Assembly (NCBI GenBank): GCA_008828725.1 | Contig: MEHQ01002356.1 | Coordinates: 528,514 to 592,513, forward strand | DNA from: Saccharina japonica | Taxonomy: Eukaryota; Sar; Phaeophyceae; Laminariales; Laminariaceae | Length of the DNA: 64,000 bases | Reading direction: 5' to 3' | Part shown: positions 1 to 11,934 of the stretch, one piece after another | How positions within the stretch are numbered: position 1 is the first letter of the stretch | Layout: each line of letters begins with the position of its first letter | Position numbers and translations under genes: made by a program | Notes under the pieces: model-generated | What the model saw: the letters and a program-made list of their open reading frames with translations, nothing else | Told to the model about the DNA's origin: nothing | Databases searched by the model: none

Positions 1-1606
1 ATCACCCGTTACCAAAGAAGACGTCCAACTTGGACAGCTTTGCTGTTTCTGGCCAATATGTGTCCCATACTGTAGTAAACAACAGTAATGAAATACCGCA
101 CCACACACAGCAGGAAACAACGTGAAGCAGAACAGCAGCAGTACGAGTGAAATAAAGTGATGGTACCCTGGTACTGTAGTTGGCAACACATACTCTAAAC
201 ACCACACGCGCGTGCTGTGTTGCACCATAGTCCCTTGACAGCTGATGACTAGGCGGTTTACAAGTGAAGCCAGTTTAATGCCAGTGGTTCTTTACGGTGA
301 GTTGCTTCTACGGTGTGCATTCAACCTGTTTTGGTGTTAAGGATTCGCGAGGATACGTCCCCCTCCTCTTGTCGAAGAGGAGACCACTGAGGCAGACCAA
401 CAGCACCCAAACCAGCGGCAGCAGCAGCAACAGTAGCAGCAGTAGTGATAGTATTAGCAGCTGCATTAGGTGTGCACATGGCGTCGGCTACACATGACTT
501 CGGTGAACTCCTAACATTACGCAGGCAGGCCACATACGCTACGAGCTATAGTTTTACATCGCGTGGGAAACTTTCAGCGGATGATGGACAACGTTCAATA
601 TTCGATTGGATAGGTTGATATGTTGTGGTTCTGTTTTTCCATGGCCTTGGTGCTCGTGATTACACGTGCCATACTTATTGATATACATCGCTAACAACAG
701 GTTGAGCTATTGGCACCCGAGGGAAGGCCCTGAATATGACCAAAGTGCGGGTATTCTCAACGCAAAAAAAGCGTGTCTTGTGTCTAGTGCGGTGTCTATG
801 CTGCTCAGAGTTGGCCATTGGCTCGTCCGTCCCTTGTTCGCCTTTTTACTGCACGCTCGTGTTAAGCTGTTATAACAGACGCCTGTACCGCATTTATATC
901 TTTTTTCTTGTGGGTTTAATAAGCTGCGGCTAAACAACGACTACTTGTTCTGATATTACAAGTATAACGTACCATGTGACTCAAATCGTGCATGCACAGT
1001 AGTGCGAATAGTTTTCGTACTTTTAACATATGCCGCGGTAATCGTACTGGTAACATTTAGCACGTTTGACACCACTATGAGAGTACAATGTTATAATCAG
1101 CTACTACTGCTGCAGAACGAAACCTCATTGTGCCTGTGAGTGTGATACGCTACGTGTATTTGTTTCCCTGCTTTTTCGGCTCAAAGAAGATATATTCCCA
1201 CCCGGTTGAATGTATCAATTTTCTTCTTCGTGTTGTGCATATGTATCCGGTAGAAGAGTTCGTAAGGGCCTCGCCACGACGTTTGTTACGGGAGCACAAA
1301 AATCGCTCGCACGTAAGGGACCCGGCACTATCTTTAGTTACGGTAAGTACGCTCCCAATATACATATTAAAACAGATAAGTCCCCCCTTGACTGACGAGC
1401 TGTCGAGACTGCAACACAACAATGCTTGGTTTGGATTTCGGATCTGCTTGCCACCCAGCACTTCATATACATAACCACTAACATTCACGACGATACATTT
1501 CTATTTCTTTCAATTAAATTCAAGTAGTTGTGCCTGTCATACGTGCAGTGTAGCACTCGTGCCATAAATAAGCAAACGTGTAACATTCCACACCCTCTAC
1601 AACTAC

Positions 1607-1905
1607 AGCTAATCGTAGTTGTCTGCCAGACAACCACTGTTTGAAAACGATGTGCAACTAGTTGTCTGTACGTAGACAACTACTGTTTGAGAAAGTTGGG
1701 CACCTAGTTTTCTGCAGGAAACTACTGTTTAGAAACGATGTGCAGCTAGTTGTCTGTAGACAACTACTGCTTGGAAAACTTGTGCAACTAGTTGTCTGTA
1801 GACAACTACTGTTATGAAAAGTAGTGCAACTAATTGTTTAGGGACACCTACTGAGTAGTTACGGCCGTCCACAACTATTAGTTGTCTGAGTAGTTGTCTG
1901 CGGAC
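1607..1905. repeat. Hairpin minisatellite array 1
   Basis: About five degenerate units of roughly 55 bases. Each contains the dyad AGTTGTCT-GT-AGACAACT followed by a spacer like ACTGTTTGAAAA. Every unit can fold into an 8-bp hairpin. The corresponding place in copy 2 (about 42570-42610) has no such array, so this is specific to copy 1. Open frames across it are a by-product of the repeat. Confidence 0.8.
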
Positions 1906-2461
1906 AACCTGAGCGTGTACGTAATATTGTTCGATATGTGCCACTCCCGGTCGCCGCACCCAACGAAAACCATTCTTATTCGCCTTTACATCTCCAAGGT
2001 GATTGTATGCATTCTATTGTTTTCGCGACTGTGCCGCCCGGAGTGCGTAAAAACAAACGCAACACCCAACACACACAGAAGGCCGCACCCCACCCCCCAC
2101 TATTGTCGTTCTGCCGCATCATATGATGAGAGATTGCGTCATTTCGCGTCCACAAATATCAGTAAAGAGCTGATATTCTAAAGGCCTCCCGACTAGCTAC
2201 ACATATTTGCAACTCGGCCAGGCCGACATCGCGCACCACCCCTCCCCCCGACTACTCTACCATTCTGCTGATGCAACCTCTGGCTCCACTTCGTTGGTGA
2301 GGTCTAACGGACCAAACACGCCGTCGAGCTGTGTCGGCCTCGCAAGGGAAATCAGCAAACGCTCGGGGATCTCGGTGTGCACCAGGTCATGGCCCCGCTT
2401 CGGGATCTCCCCGCGAACGAGGTTCAGGTTACCGTGCAAAAACACCACACCCTGTACAACT
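1906..2461. other. Insert between two minisatellite arrays
   Basis: Unique sequence enclosed by the two hairpin arrays and, with them, absent from copy 2: the match stops near 1570 (42575) and resumes near 2838 (42610). On the minus strand 2257-2490 there is an open frame of 77 codons with non-repetitive composition (LARPTQLDGVFGPLDLTNEV in its C-terminal half). I do not recognise it. It may be a captured gene fragment, but there is no independent support that it is coding. Confidence 0.35.
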
Positions 2462-2815
2462 GCAACTACTCGTAGTTGTCTGCCAGACAACTCTTGTTTG
2501 AAAAAGCTGTGTAACTAGTTGTCCGTAGATAACTGCTGTATGAAAACGCTGTGCAACTAGTTGTCTGTAGCCAACTACTGTCCGGAAACTATTAATAGTG
2601 CAACTACATTATTATTACAGTAGTTGTGTGCAGACAACTACTGGGGGAACAACCTGTGTAACTATTAATAGCTGTCTGTAGACATCTACTGTTATAAAAA
2701 CGTGTGCAACTAGTTGTTTACAGACAACTACTCGGTAAAAAACCTGTGCAACTACTTGTTTAGGGACAACTACTGAGTAGCTGTGGCCGTGCACAGCTAT
2801 TAGTTGACCAGGGGG
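2462..2815. repeat. Hairpin minisatellite array 2
   Basis: Second array of the same unit as 1607-1905, again with the AGTTGTCT/AGACAACT dyad and about six degenerate units. The two arrays run in the same direction and bracket 1906-2461. Neither is present in copy 2. Confidence 0.8.
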
Positions 2816-3474
2816 TGTAATATCCTCACCAAAACACTTCCCAAATATCCACACGTTTAACACCCCTCGAGAGCACCTACATACATACATGGGCGGCCAC
2901 CTGACATTGTTGTCGATGCCGGGCTCAGCATTGAGGATGACAAGATGCTGCTGGACTCCTGCGCATTGCTGTTGGTGACGTTAGCTGCTACAACTGCTGT
3001 ACTGCTTCACCACTGGTATTGTTGGCCACACAGCCAGTTTACGTCGTAAGGTTGTTGGTCACGCAGGGAAAATATACAGACGGACATAACATACAAGAGG
3101 TAGGCTACATATCTCCACACAATACACAAGCTAAGATATTGTCCGATTACAATAACAGGACCAAAACAAACAAATAAACAGGCCTCGAAGTCAACAAAAT
3201 TAAGGCACGATCGTCGTCGATAGGGGCGCACGTTCGTGCTAACAACCGCGACGACAGTCAACGGCAACAAAGTTGGGTCTATGCCGTACACCCTGTTGCT
3301 AGCGGTGGTCTATATCGCTTACGCACGTTGTGCGATACTCCACCTTATATTCGAGTCGAACCGCTTGACAACAAAGAATGGTCGACATCATAGCTATATT
3401 ATATGATAATGGTATCCACGCGAAACACGTGCAGCGTAGACTCATTTATACCACGGTATGGATTCGAGGCGCAG

Positions 3475-5060
3475 CCAGAGAGCACGGCACAACCTTTTTT
3501 TGGCAATGACTCATCGTGCAATAAATCATAAATGGGCCATGTTGCCGTGGAAATGCTGGCTACAATATACAACAGATGTGGGGTGGCACTGCTGAGTGGC
3601 AACAAACAAGCTTAACAGCTACAAGTGCAGATAGTTGCTCCACTACGTCCGGGATAAATTAGTCTGTGGTGCTTGCGCTGTGCGGACCAGACCCGGACGC
3701 AGCATGCACAGCTCGCTTCCGCGCTATACTTCGAATGCGCAACTCAGGCACTCCGCAGCAAGGTAAGTAAAGAAACAACCTGTCGATCTGCCCCCGCAGG
3801 AGCCATATCTAGGAGAGATTACAGCGTATCTATATTACGCAGTCCGCGCACCAGGACTATCTTTTGTGGCATTAATCGCCATCGGCCCAACGCTAAGACT
3901 AGCTTATCATAAAAGACAATCAGGGAGAGAGACAATAATGTACGCTTCTCGAGGGTAAGTAAGTTCAGGTTCACGTCATGGGCAAGGGACACATCTGGTA
4001 GATTGCCCGAAACCAACAAATTCGAGACACAATATACACTATCTGAGTCTAATTGTAGAGGCGCGTGGTCTTACATCGGCCGATCATAAGTCCGTACAGG
4101 CCCCTCTTACCAAAACACCGTGTGTTCAATTAGGACGTTTGTGGTCCATAAATACCCAAGTGACCATGCACGTTACGTTAGAACGCAGCTATGGCGCACG
4201 GGCGTTCCAATTACCCCGTCTTCGGACATGGGATTCACCGAGATTGTGTCGAGTTTGCAACGGTTATCCTCGGGATATTGTATACGTCGAATAGTTAACC
4301 TACTTCCATCGAGGCGGTAACACCAGTGCAGGGCTGTTACCATGAAACAATGATCCCCCGAGAACGTGGCCGTTAGATCGGCAGCCGATCAGTACAACAG
4401 CCCACAGAGTGAAACTACTCGTAGTGTTTGTGGCTTGACGAGAGGATAAGGCAGCAGTGGTCACGCCCACCCTGAGTGCTATTCATATTGTACACCTTTC
4501 AGCCCGCATACACGTCTTTCTTACTAAATGTGTTTTTTTCACCACCACGAGTGTTCTCCACGGCCACTTGGTGCCACCTCTGCATCTCACTTCTCCCATA
4601 CAAACAGACTCTCGGTAGTCATAAATCCAACACCGTGCTCCACCGATAGTGAGGTATCTAACCGGCGCAGCGCAAATATGTGGCCGCAATCAAGTCATGT
4701 TGTGGCTGCATCTGTTGCCGGCCCATCTTTTTGTCTTCCAACAGTAGATTGTATTACAATGCGTTCACCATGAATGAAGACGCTATCTCAAGCGCTTGCG
4801 GTCGAGGCAATCAGGTCGTCTGAATAGGCAATTTTCTATGCCGCGGTTGTCTTTGACGGAGAACGAAAAAACGTCAGACTATGATGGCTTCTTCGTCCTG
4901 ATACACTGGCGGATATGCCGTTTCTGCAACGTAAAAAAAGGGGTCGAAACTACACTTGCTAACGTCGGTCTGAGTAGGGTCTAGGAAAACAGTAGAAAAA
5001 GGTACATAAACCTCCTTTTCACCAACAGCCAAAACAGGCCAAATCTACCCTATTTTGTCA
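3475..5060 (+). pseudogene. Decayed coding region of the left arm, copy 1
   Basis: This stretch has no long ORF but is homologous, inverted, to 22975-24580, where partial frames survive. Paired anchors: 3560-3640 with 24430-24512; 3745-3830 with 24270-24350; 4540-4600 with 23520-23575; 4715-4880 with 23010-23170. Translated pieces line up in the same relative frames: VEMLATIYNRCGVALLSGNK here against VEGLAVHQTYAGVASAVGGN in the other arm, and HAQLASALYFE here against HAQLASALCFE in copy 2 (about 43590-43620). Stops and frameshifts interrupt it. The product family is not recognised. I infer an old protein gene read left to right here, duplicated by the inversion and the segmental duplication, and since lost. 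Confidence 0.45.
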
Positions 5061-5065
5061 GATTA
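4800..5065. repeat. Single unit of the 279-bp repeat (copy 1)
   Basis: Runs from the motif TCGAGGCAATCAGG to the motif CCAAATCTACCCTAT. It is present once here, and in several tandem copies at 46581-47878. It shows the unexpanded state of the array. Confidence 0.75.
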
Positions 5066-5249
5066 CATCACGTACAAAAATTGGGGTGGCGGCTTAGCTA
5101 GTGAAACACCGACGGCTGTGTCCCCGATAAACGCGTCGAGAAAAACAATTTGTGAAATTTTACGCTGCTTTTCCAGGCGTACACGAAACAAACGTCATTA
5201 AACCAACTTTGCTCCAAATGGAGAGATCGGGTACGAGTGTGTAGGTAAC

Positions 5250-6230
5250 ACTGTTCTTACCACAGCAACCAATTTATAATAAAAGAGTGCAACGAGCAAA
5301 ACTAAAAACAGCTTGAGCGACCTTGTCAAACCACAGCGACGAGGATATCGCACAAGGATGTCCCCAAAACTGCTGTCTCTCCGTCATACTGACGGGCGTT
5401 CGCCAAAGGGTCCACATCTCCTGACGTAAAACTATATGTAAGGCCTGCAGTCACAGCTGGAACGGAATTACCGTAGATTGATTGGAAAAAAAACTATAGT
5501 CGAGGCGATCCCAGTAGCAGAATTGGTTGTACACTTAGTCATTCGTTTTTTGTGGGCAATACATTTCAAGGGAAATACCGCCACGCGCTCGCCGAGAAAA
5601 AGGGCAAGCGTCTGATCACAATGTACAACGCAACGAAATGCGCAGAAATAACCAGCGAGTTACGTTCACATGCGGTAAAACGAAATGACCTGTACCGCCT
5701 GTTGTCGCAGATATAATGTAAAGATGCACGAATGCAAGGTCGGCAGTGTATCTCTATTATACCTCTACGTCAAAATCCACACAAAACACGACGACCCACA
5801 CTTCACAATATGTACAGACTCGAAATGTTACTGCTGCTGTTGTTGCTGGTCCTGCTGCTGGGGCTGTCGTTGCTGTGCGTTGCGACGTTGTTCGCCGTTG
5901 AAAGTGATACAGTATACCCCTAAGGTATACATTTTGCAAAAAGATCAGCACCATCAGGCTAACCTTAGTGCCCTGGGCTGACGAGAAAATGATTGTTGGT
6001 GCCAGGCGATGCGCGCTTACCTCAGCCTCGAAAAACTCAGGCAGTTCTAGGACGTGGTATGCACTATGAACATTCCGCTTGAACTACCCTGCAGTGCCGG
6101 CTGAAGCTGCTACCGGTTCCGATCGAGACGCTTCTGTACAGCAGCGGCCACTATATATCTGATAGTTGCGTTCGACACGATAATAGGCCTGGGTGGGTGT
6201 GCGGTGTAATCCATATATTTTATGGTGTTA
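5250..6230 (+). repeat. Left inverted arm, inner part (copy 1)
   Basis: Reverse-complement homologue of 21725-22650. Clear pairs are 5315-5480 with 22360-22520 (shared GACGAGGATATC, CATACTGACGG/CATGCTGACGG) and 5850-6175 with 21725-22030 (shared GCTGACGAGAA/CCTGACGAGAA, GACTACCCTG-type block and CTTCTGTACAGCAG). The same pairing holds in copy 2 (48755-48960 with 63020-63210). A Leu-rich frame at about 5820-5920 (ten leucines in a row region) could be a fossil signal peptide or membrane segment. It is not intact in copy 2. Confidence 0.6.
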
Positions 6231-6939
6231 GTCTGTCTGTCTGGAATCATTGTACCGCGATCATGAACGCTTCAGCCCCGCCTTGCCCCATGAAGTAAAG
6301 GGCTGAGTGCCACAGACAGTGGAATGCCAGGTCCCATGCAACACCGAGTCCTGGCCCCCATGTACTGAGCATTGTGTACAGAGCACTACCAACTACAGTC
6401 AAGTGCACTAAATATTATAACAAACGTGGTCCTATATACTTAGTGACACCGTGATATACAGCACTCAGCACAACGGCACCGCCAGCACGGTTAGCAGAAC
6501 TAAAGCAGAAGCTCAGAAGACAACAGAGCGACAGCATCAGCAGATCAGTTGCCCCATGCCGTGTACCACCGCCAGTGGGGCACCGTGTCTCATGACAAGC
6601 CGAGTCCTGGCTGCCACTTGCTGAGCATTGCCGACAGCATCGAAGCGGTCCCTCGTACATCGATCAATGCTAGCAATCCTGCCGTGTTGTCTTTTAAAAC
6701 CAATATTGGTATATTAGAGGCCGAGGTATCCATAATTTCTCTATTGCTGCTGGCTAATGGAATACTTCAATGCCACGAGATTATTTCAGCAGCAGCATCG
6801 CATAAATCACCACCACCACACCAAAGCAGCAGCAACATCAACCAGCACACCACCACAACCACGATACTAGCAGTTGTGGACAACTGTTGTGGTGAATGGC
6901 GTTGAGCACGGGTTTGCGTACGATAATTATATACATACC

Positions 6940-7250
6940 TTTTTTTTTTTCCCCGTCCAATACATTCTTCGCCCTTCTTTTCTTCCTCCGTCGTACTATA
7001 GTTGTAACTCAAACCCAGGGTCACAAATATGGATTTTCTCGCTCCCCCAAGAACGGGCCATGCCTTGGATGTTTATGGCAAGAAGACCTTGGCCCTTTTT
7101 TGCCTCATGAACTCACGTCGGAACGTGCGAACCCACGCTGCAAGGTGGTATCAGCAGTTGATTCCGTCGAATGTTCATTTTTAGGAATAAAAGTAAAAGT
7201 CCGACCCACGTGGGATTCGAACTCCAGGCGCAACACTTAGTAGCATTCGA
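6940..7250 (-). mobile_element. SINE copy (block 1)
   Basis: On the minus strand this has a B-box-like GGAGTTCGAATCCC (7212-7225), a body shared with 15600-15840, and an A-tail seen here as a T run at 6940-6950. The homologous place in copy 2 holds two tandem copies (49740-50280). So an insertion here predates the segmental duplication, and a second copy was gained later in block 2. Confidence 0.6.
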
Positions 7251-8418
7251 GAGTACACATATAAGTAGGGCATCGCGCGACGCATTTTAGGCCAACAACA
7301 GCAGCAATGTCACATAAGTCACCTTAGGGTACACGTTTTCCTTCTTTCCTTTCTTCATTTTTTTCTTTCTACGTATCCTTTCTCTTTGTTCTCTTTCTCG
7401 TTCCCTTTTGTGTTTTATTTTGCATTAAATTAGTTATCAATTGGTTGAGATGTTAGATGTGCTCAAGCTGGTATGATGGACACTGGGAGGGCTCGATTTA
7501 GATGAAATAGAAATAACGGTTTAAAGTGAGTAACCACACACACATATTGTGCTGCGTTGTATGTTAGATGTCGTGTGTCTTCGCCGCCAAGACTCTCAGA
7601 GCCCATCGAACCATACGTCCCCAACACTATTGCAGCCAGATCACTCCTCCACACAACCAGTCAACGACAGCGTTGAAGTAGTTCAAAAGTATTCACAAAT
7701 GAATACCCATTTCATTTTGTCAACACGCAGCCTTCAGTAGGCTTCAGTTAGTTTCACTGGGAACCTTTACTACTTACTACAGCAGTACTGCGATACGTAT
7801 ATATGTACACCCCGTCCCATATATTTCCAGCGTATACCAACGTCCGTTACTGGAGTTCGTACCGCCCCCCCCTGTCTATATACCCAACCAAAATAGGGTG
7901 CTAAGGGAGCGTGAGCAATTGATGTCCCTTATTTACCGTTTTATGTTGGCGCGTGGTCTAATACAAGGGGATTCCTACTTGTGATATACTGCTTCTCCAT
8001 CCCATTTATTATCCACGCCCTACACTCTCCTCTACCCTCCCAGTAAAGTACATCAGATACGGGGTCACAAACTGCGCAGCCCCGATGCTCCCGTTCGGCT
8101 GGTATCACTGCAGTGGTGTTGCTGATGCTCGCAGGCATTTTATGCCACTTACATACCGTTTCCCGTTACTAACACCCACCGCCCCCCCCTCCTACGTTAC
8201 TCACAGCAGTATCGGCTGTTTTGTTTTGGCGAGGCAGGGTCAGCATTCGTTTTCTTCGTCGAATCACGTGGATTTGTGCATACTGTACACGAAGCTTGGC
8301 CTTGCCGTACGCCGGCTTCTGCTACTGTCACGATATTCATTATGTTAGGGGTCTGTTGTCTTTCTGCTGTTTTATTGTTATTATTGTCGGGTTTTCGTGT
8401 TATATAATATACATGTAT
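7251..8418. other. Duplicated block, no gene seen
   Basis: Collinear with 50280-51440. It has only short frames that are not conserved between copies, pyrimidine-rich stretches (7330-7420) and runs of C near 7865 and 8180. Confidence 0.6.
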
Positions 8419-10441
8419 CGGTACGAAACACAAGGTTCCCTTTCGGGATGTTGGTCACTTGAAATCCCGGGGGTGTCGCAAGGTGAAAATAGATCGCAAA
8501 TGCTTATTAGTTTAATTTTTGGAGCAAACCTGTGGCATAGACTGTAAAAGTAGTAGCGACGGCCATTCTTAACGAAACAACTGTCACGAGATGATATCGT
8601 ATCTGAGGTACAGTGGGCTCCCGGGGTTCATAAACTTCAGGTTGGTGTCCAGGCTCAACGACTTGTTTTGTTTCGGAAGTCGATCTTACTATTTTTGGTA
8701 AGATTTAAAGTCAATCCCACAGTGGTACTGCAGTTATCACGGCTGTTCTGCGCTGTACAGCTGAGTATACAGAAGATAGTTATGACAGAGCTGTGCCCGA
8801 CGAGTCCCGCCCCGGTCCTAGATAATAGTATCACTCGTACGTAATACCTTTGGGCGGGTACCGTGGTACGCGTTTAGCAGCCGAGTACTCGTCTAAGGGT
8901 GCCCGTCGAACAGCTGGATATCCGGGTGCCCTGGGCCCAAATTCTCGGCGAGTATGAAGTGTAATCCATACCCGTGACGGGTATTAGCGGTTTTGTTGTT
9001 TTTAATCATTGCTGTAAAGCGCGGGTGATATTAAAATCAGAGGCAGAATATTCTCGGAAGAATGAGAGAATGTGAGTTTTGTACGTACGTAAGAAGTTTG
9101 GCCAATCAGATGAATGCAGAAATACATGGTGGTACGTCGTAGTAAATCGTAGCCCGTGATAAACACCTGGTCCAGTTCGTAGTTGTGACCTGCACGTGAT
9201 AGCGCAGTGCAACAGAGTCAGAGCTACAGATCCAAGGTGTGATACAGACTAGTTTTGAGTTCCCGGTATGTCCGAGGAGAGCAAGTCGCCGGAGGCTGAG
9301 GTTATTTGGGTTGCTGCTGCCCAAGACGTTCAGGCGGCTTTGGCTGCTGCGCAAACCCGGGCAGAAGAAAATGCGCATGCCGCTGTAGTTGCAGTGGAAG
9401 CACAGGTGGACGCACGCCGCGCTGAGGATGCGAATGCTGTGCAAGCCAGAATCGCATACATCAAACACACACGCATACACAATGCAAGACAGAACACAGC
9501 AAAGCAGTACTCGTTGTTCGTAGCTGTCACAACTAGATCTGCTGGATTCCTCCTGCTACTCGTAGCTGTTTACTACAGGCCCGGCGCACGCATAAAGGAC
9601 ACCACAACAGCCGCCACAAACGAAACAATCTCAAAAGCGGCTGGCTGCTTCGTGTTCTGCAGTTTCTTCTGCCGTAACGCTGTGCTGTTCGATACGGGGC
9701 GCCTTGGCTCCTTTGAAGTGTGTAGTCTAGACTAGACACCAGTTCCTGTAAAGTGCAGCAGCAGTAGTACCCCTACTGCTGTACCTAAGTACTTGTAATC
9801 GTACGTATGTAGATTGGCCTATCGCTCGTAGATGAGAGAGAGCTAGATATGATATGCGTACTGCTGTACATATATACGTACCCGTAGATCTGTGCATGCA
9901 TGTATGTGTACTCTACGTAGATTCCAAAATAATATTGGAACCAAATTACAAATTTACATAAATAATGCGCGTGTAATGTTTGAAGCGTCTCGTACAACTG
10001 CTACTGCTGTACACAACCCATAGAGAGCAGTTGCATGCAACAATGTATTAACTACTACTGATGCATGGCGCTAGATGTGTGCCTCGTTCCATGTGGGTGT
10101 GGTCCTTGTTGTCTCGTGCGTGGTGCGTGCTGTGTGCGTTTCGTTCATGCGGCGTGTCAAAAATGAACCATCCAAATTCACACGCATAAACAAAAGTCGT
10201 ACGGCAGGTTTTTCATGTAGCTGCAAGGCGGTGTCAAGTCGGAACGTCTCCTCTGAGTTTTTTGCCAGATTTCGCGACTTCGAAGGCCCAGAGCACGCCC
10301 CATGGGCTTCGACCGGGACCCGCACTTGCGCCGTGGTGTACACGCGGGTCCCCTGCGTGCCCCGCGGCCAATAGCGCGTGAAAAGACCCGCGGCCCGAGA
10401 TGAAAAGTGAAACTATTCCTGGAAAATGTCCTTGGTACCTA
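8419..10441. repeat. Dispersed repeat family A/B, copy A
   Basis: Homologous in order to 11935-14395: 8430-8720 with 11937-12270; 8865-9010 with 13285-13430; 9455-9740 with 13460-13750; 9790-10441 with 13840-14390. It starts with CAAGGTTCCC-TTCGGGATG and ends with TTGGTACCTA. Absent from copy 2 of the segmental duplication, so it arrived after it, or was lost there. No transposase is seen. The element class is undetermined. Confidence 0.65.
9268..9735 (+). CDS. Hypothetical Ala-rich frame within repeat copy A
   Basis: A frame of 155 codons starting MSEESKSPEAEVIW. The first 75 residues are rich in Ala, Glu, Gln and Arg and look helical (several AxxA/EA steps, coiled-coil-like). The C-terminal part turns into repeat sequence shared with 13460-13750, where the frame is not kept. 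The N-terminal segment (about 9180-9450) is absent from the related repeat at 13430-13460. It may be a captured exon, with the real coding part ending near residue 65 to 70. No family is recognised, and coding status is doubtful. Confidence 0.2.
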   Translation: MSEESKSPEAEVIWVAAAQDVQAALAAAQTRAEENAHAAVVAVEAQVDARRAEDANAVQARIAYIKHTRIHNARQNTAKQYSLFVAVTTRSAGFLLLLVAVYYRPGARIKDTTTAATNETISKAAGCFVFCSFFCRNAVLFDTGRLGSFEVCSLD

Positions 10442-11399
10442 TCTATCTATTATATATAGTTCGTATGATGCCCAAATAACAATACTTTAATCAAGTAACC
10501 TTTGATGCCCACTTTATCATAGCAACTTAGAGTAGCGCCGATGGAAAAAACAAAATCAGTTTGCTTTGATGCCCAATTTTTTCAAATCAACCACAAATAC
10601 AACATATATTCTGCATGCGACGGTTGCCTTCGATCTCGATATAGACTCAGTCCACGACGAACTAACTTCGTACCGGACAAGGCCAGCAAATAAGCATAGC
10701 GGCCTCGAAGGTATCATTACGATTCGTAGTCTAGGGGGCGAGCGGTTGCTTGCGGCGTCCGACAGCCTTCGTCCAAAAACCTTCAAAAATTGTCTTTCTT
10801 ACATCGGAGAGTTTTGGTACTCTGCTTTGAACTCATCATCAGCCAAATGTGTTTTCACCAGACGCCTGATCGGAGCCCTCCACATATCATCGACCGAGGT
10901 GTGTGGACTGTGACACTAAGGTGGGTCGGAGGTTCTAACCAGCGCGACGCGTCCATGACGCAGTCGTTGGGTTTGTCGATCGATATGTCAAAATGTCACA
11001 CTTGAAAAATTGTGACTTTTTTCTTGTATGATACGTACCTGGTATATAAACCAAGTATCCCTGTCGAATATGCGTACGAATACGAGTACTTGACATATGT
11101 ACTCGTATGTGTTGTCTGGTATGTGCGAACCAGGTATCAACTACGTATCCCCGTCGTATATACGTACTCGTCGTACGGGCTCAGGTTCTGCTTGAGCCTG
11201 TGGCACTTTCCTTTCTTGTCTGTGTAACGTCGAGGAGACGCCAGATTGTTGGAACATCCAGGCTCGACGAAACGTTTTTACGATAAGAGACGGAGATCTT
11301 ATGACAAGGGGGTCTACGAGTGATACTTGCATGGGAGATCCTTACGGTGATCTCCGGATATGCGCAGGTTGGACGAGTTCGGGACGGCTTTGAACACGA

Positions 11400-11830
11400 G
11401 CAGAGGAGGAGGGGATGTTGTTTAGGGGCCTTCAGGGACCCCGTCCGTTTATAAAGCAGTGGTGCTTTTGTCGCACACGGTGACAGGCGACGTACGCATC
11501 ATATGATACGAGTACGACCAGAGCGAGGATGAACGGTGCAATCTCAGCAAAGATTAAAAGCAGCAACCGCACTGCTGCGATACTCGTACTTAGAGCAGCC
11601 GCGAATCACGAAGACAAGCACGGCGCACGTACGAGCTGTACTACAGTATGCCAACCTGCGACGTAAGAAGACGGTGCCGGGCATGCCGGCGTAGGGAGAA
11701 GCGTGCGTTTTGAATGCGTGTGGGGGAGAAAAACTGGATTATTTTTGTCTGCATTTGCTCCACTCTTAAGTTGCTACGAATGATAAATTGGACAGAACAC
11801 TAAGTCTAAGTGACCCATCAAAACCATGCA
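11400..11830 (-). repeat. Inverted copy of 27165-27575
   Basis: Reverse complement of this stretch matches 27165-27575 closely, including the motif GCCGGCATGCCCGGCACCG and the block GGAGCAAATGC. It is a dispersed repeat present in both Helitron-like candidates but in opposite orientation. Confidence 0.7.
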
Positions 11831-11934
11831 AGCACGCGCAATGGGGGACAAGGGGATCTATGGGTATGTCACTTGTGTTCGTCTTCCATCCAATATTCGA
11901 TATTTGGGACTTACTGGTAGGGATATTGTACATG

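Noticed and set aside
1607..2815. CRISPR array
   Set aside because: Repeats are degenerate and spacers are themselves repeated. There are no cas genes, and the context is eukaryotic.
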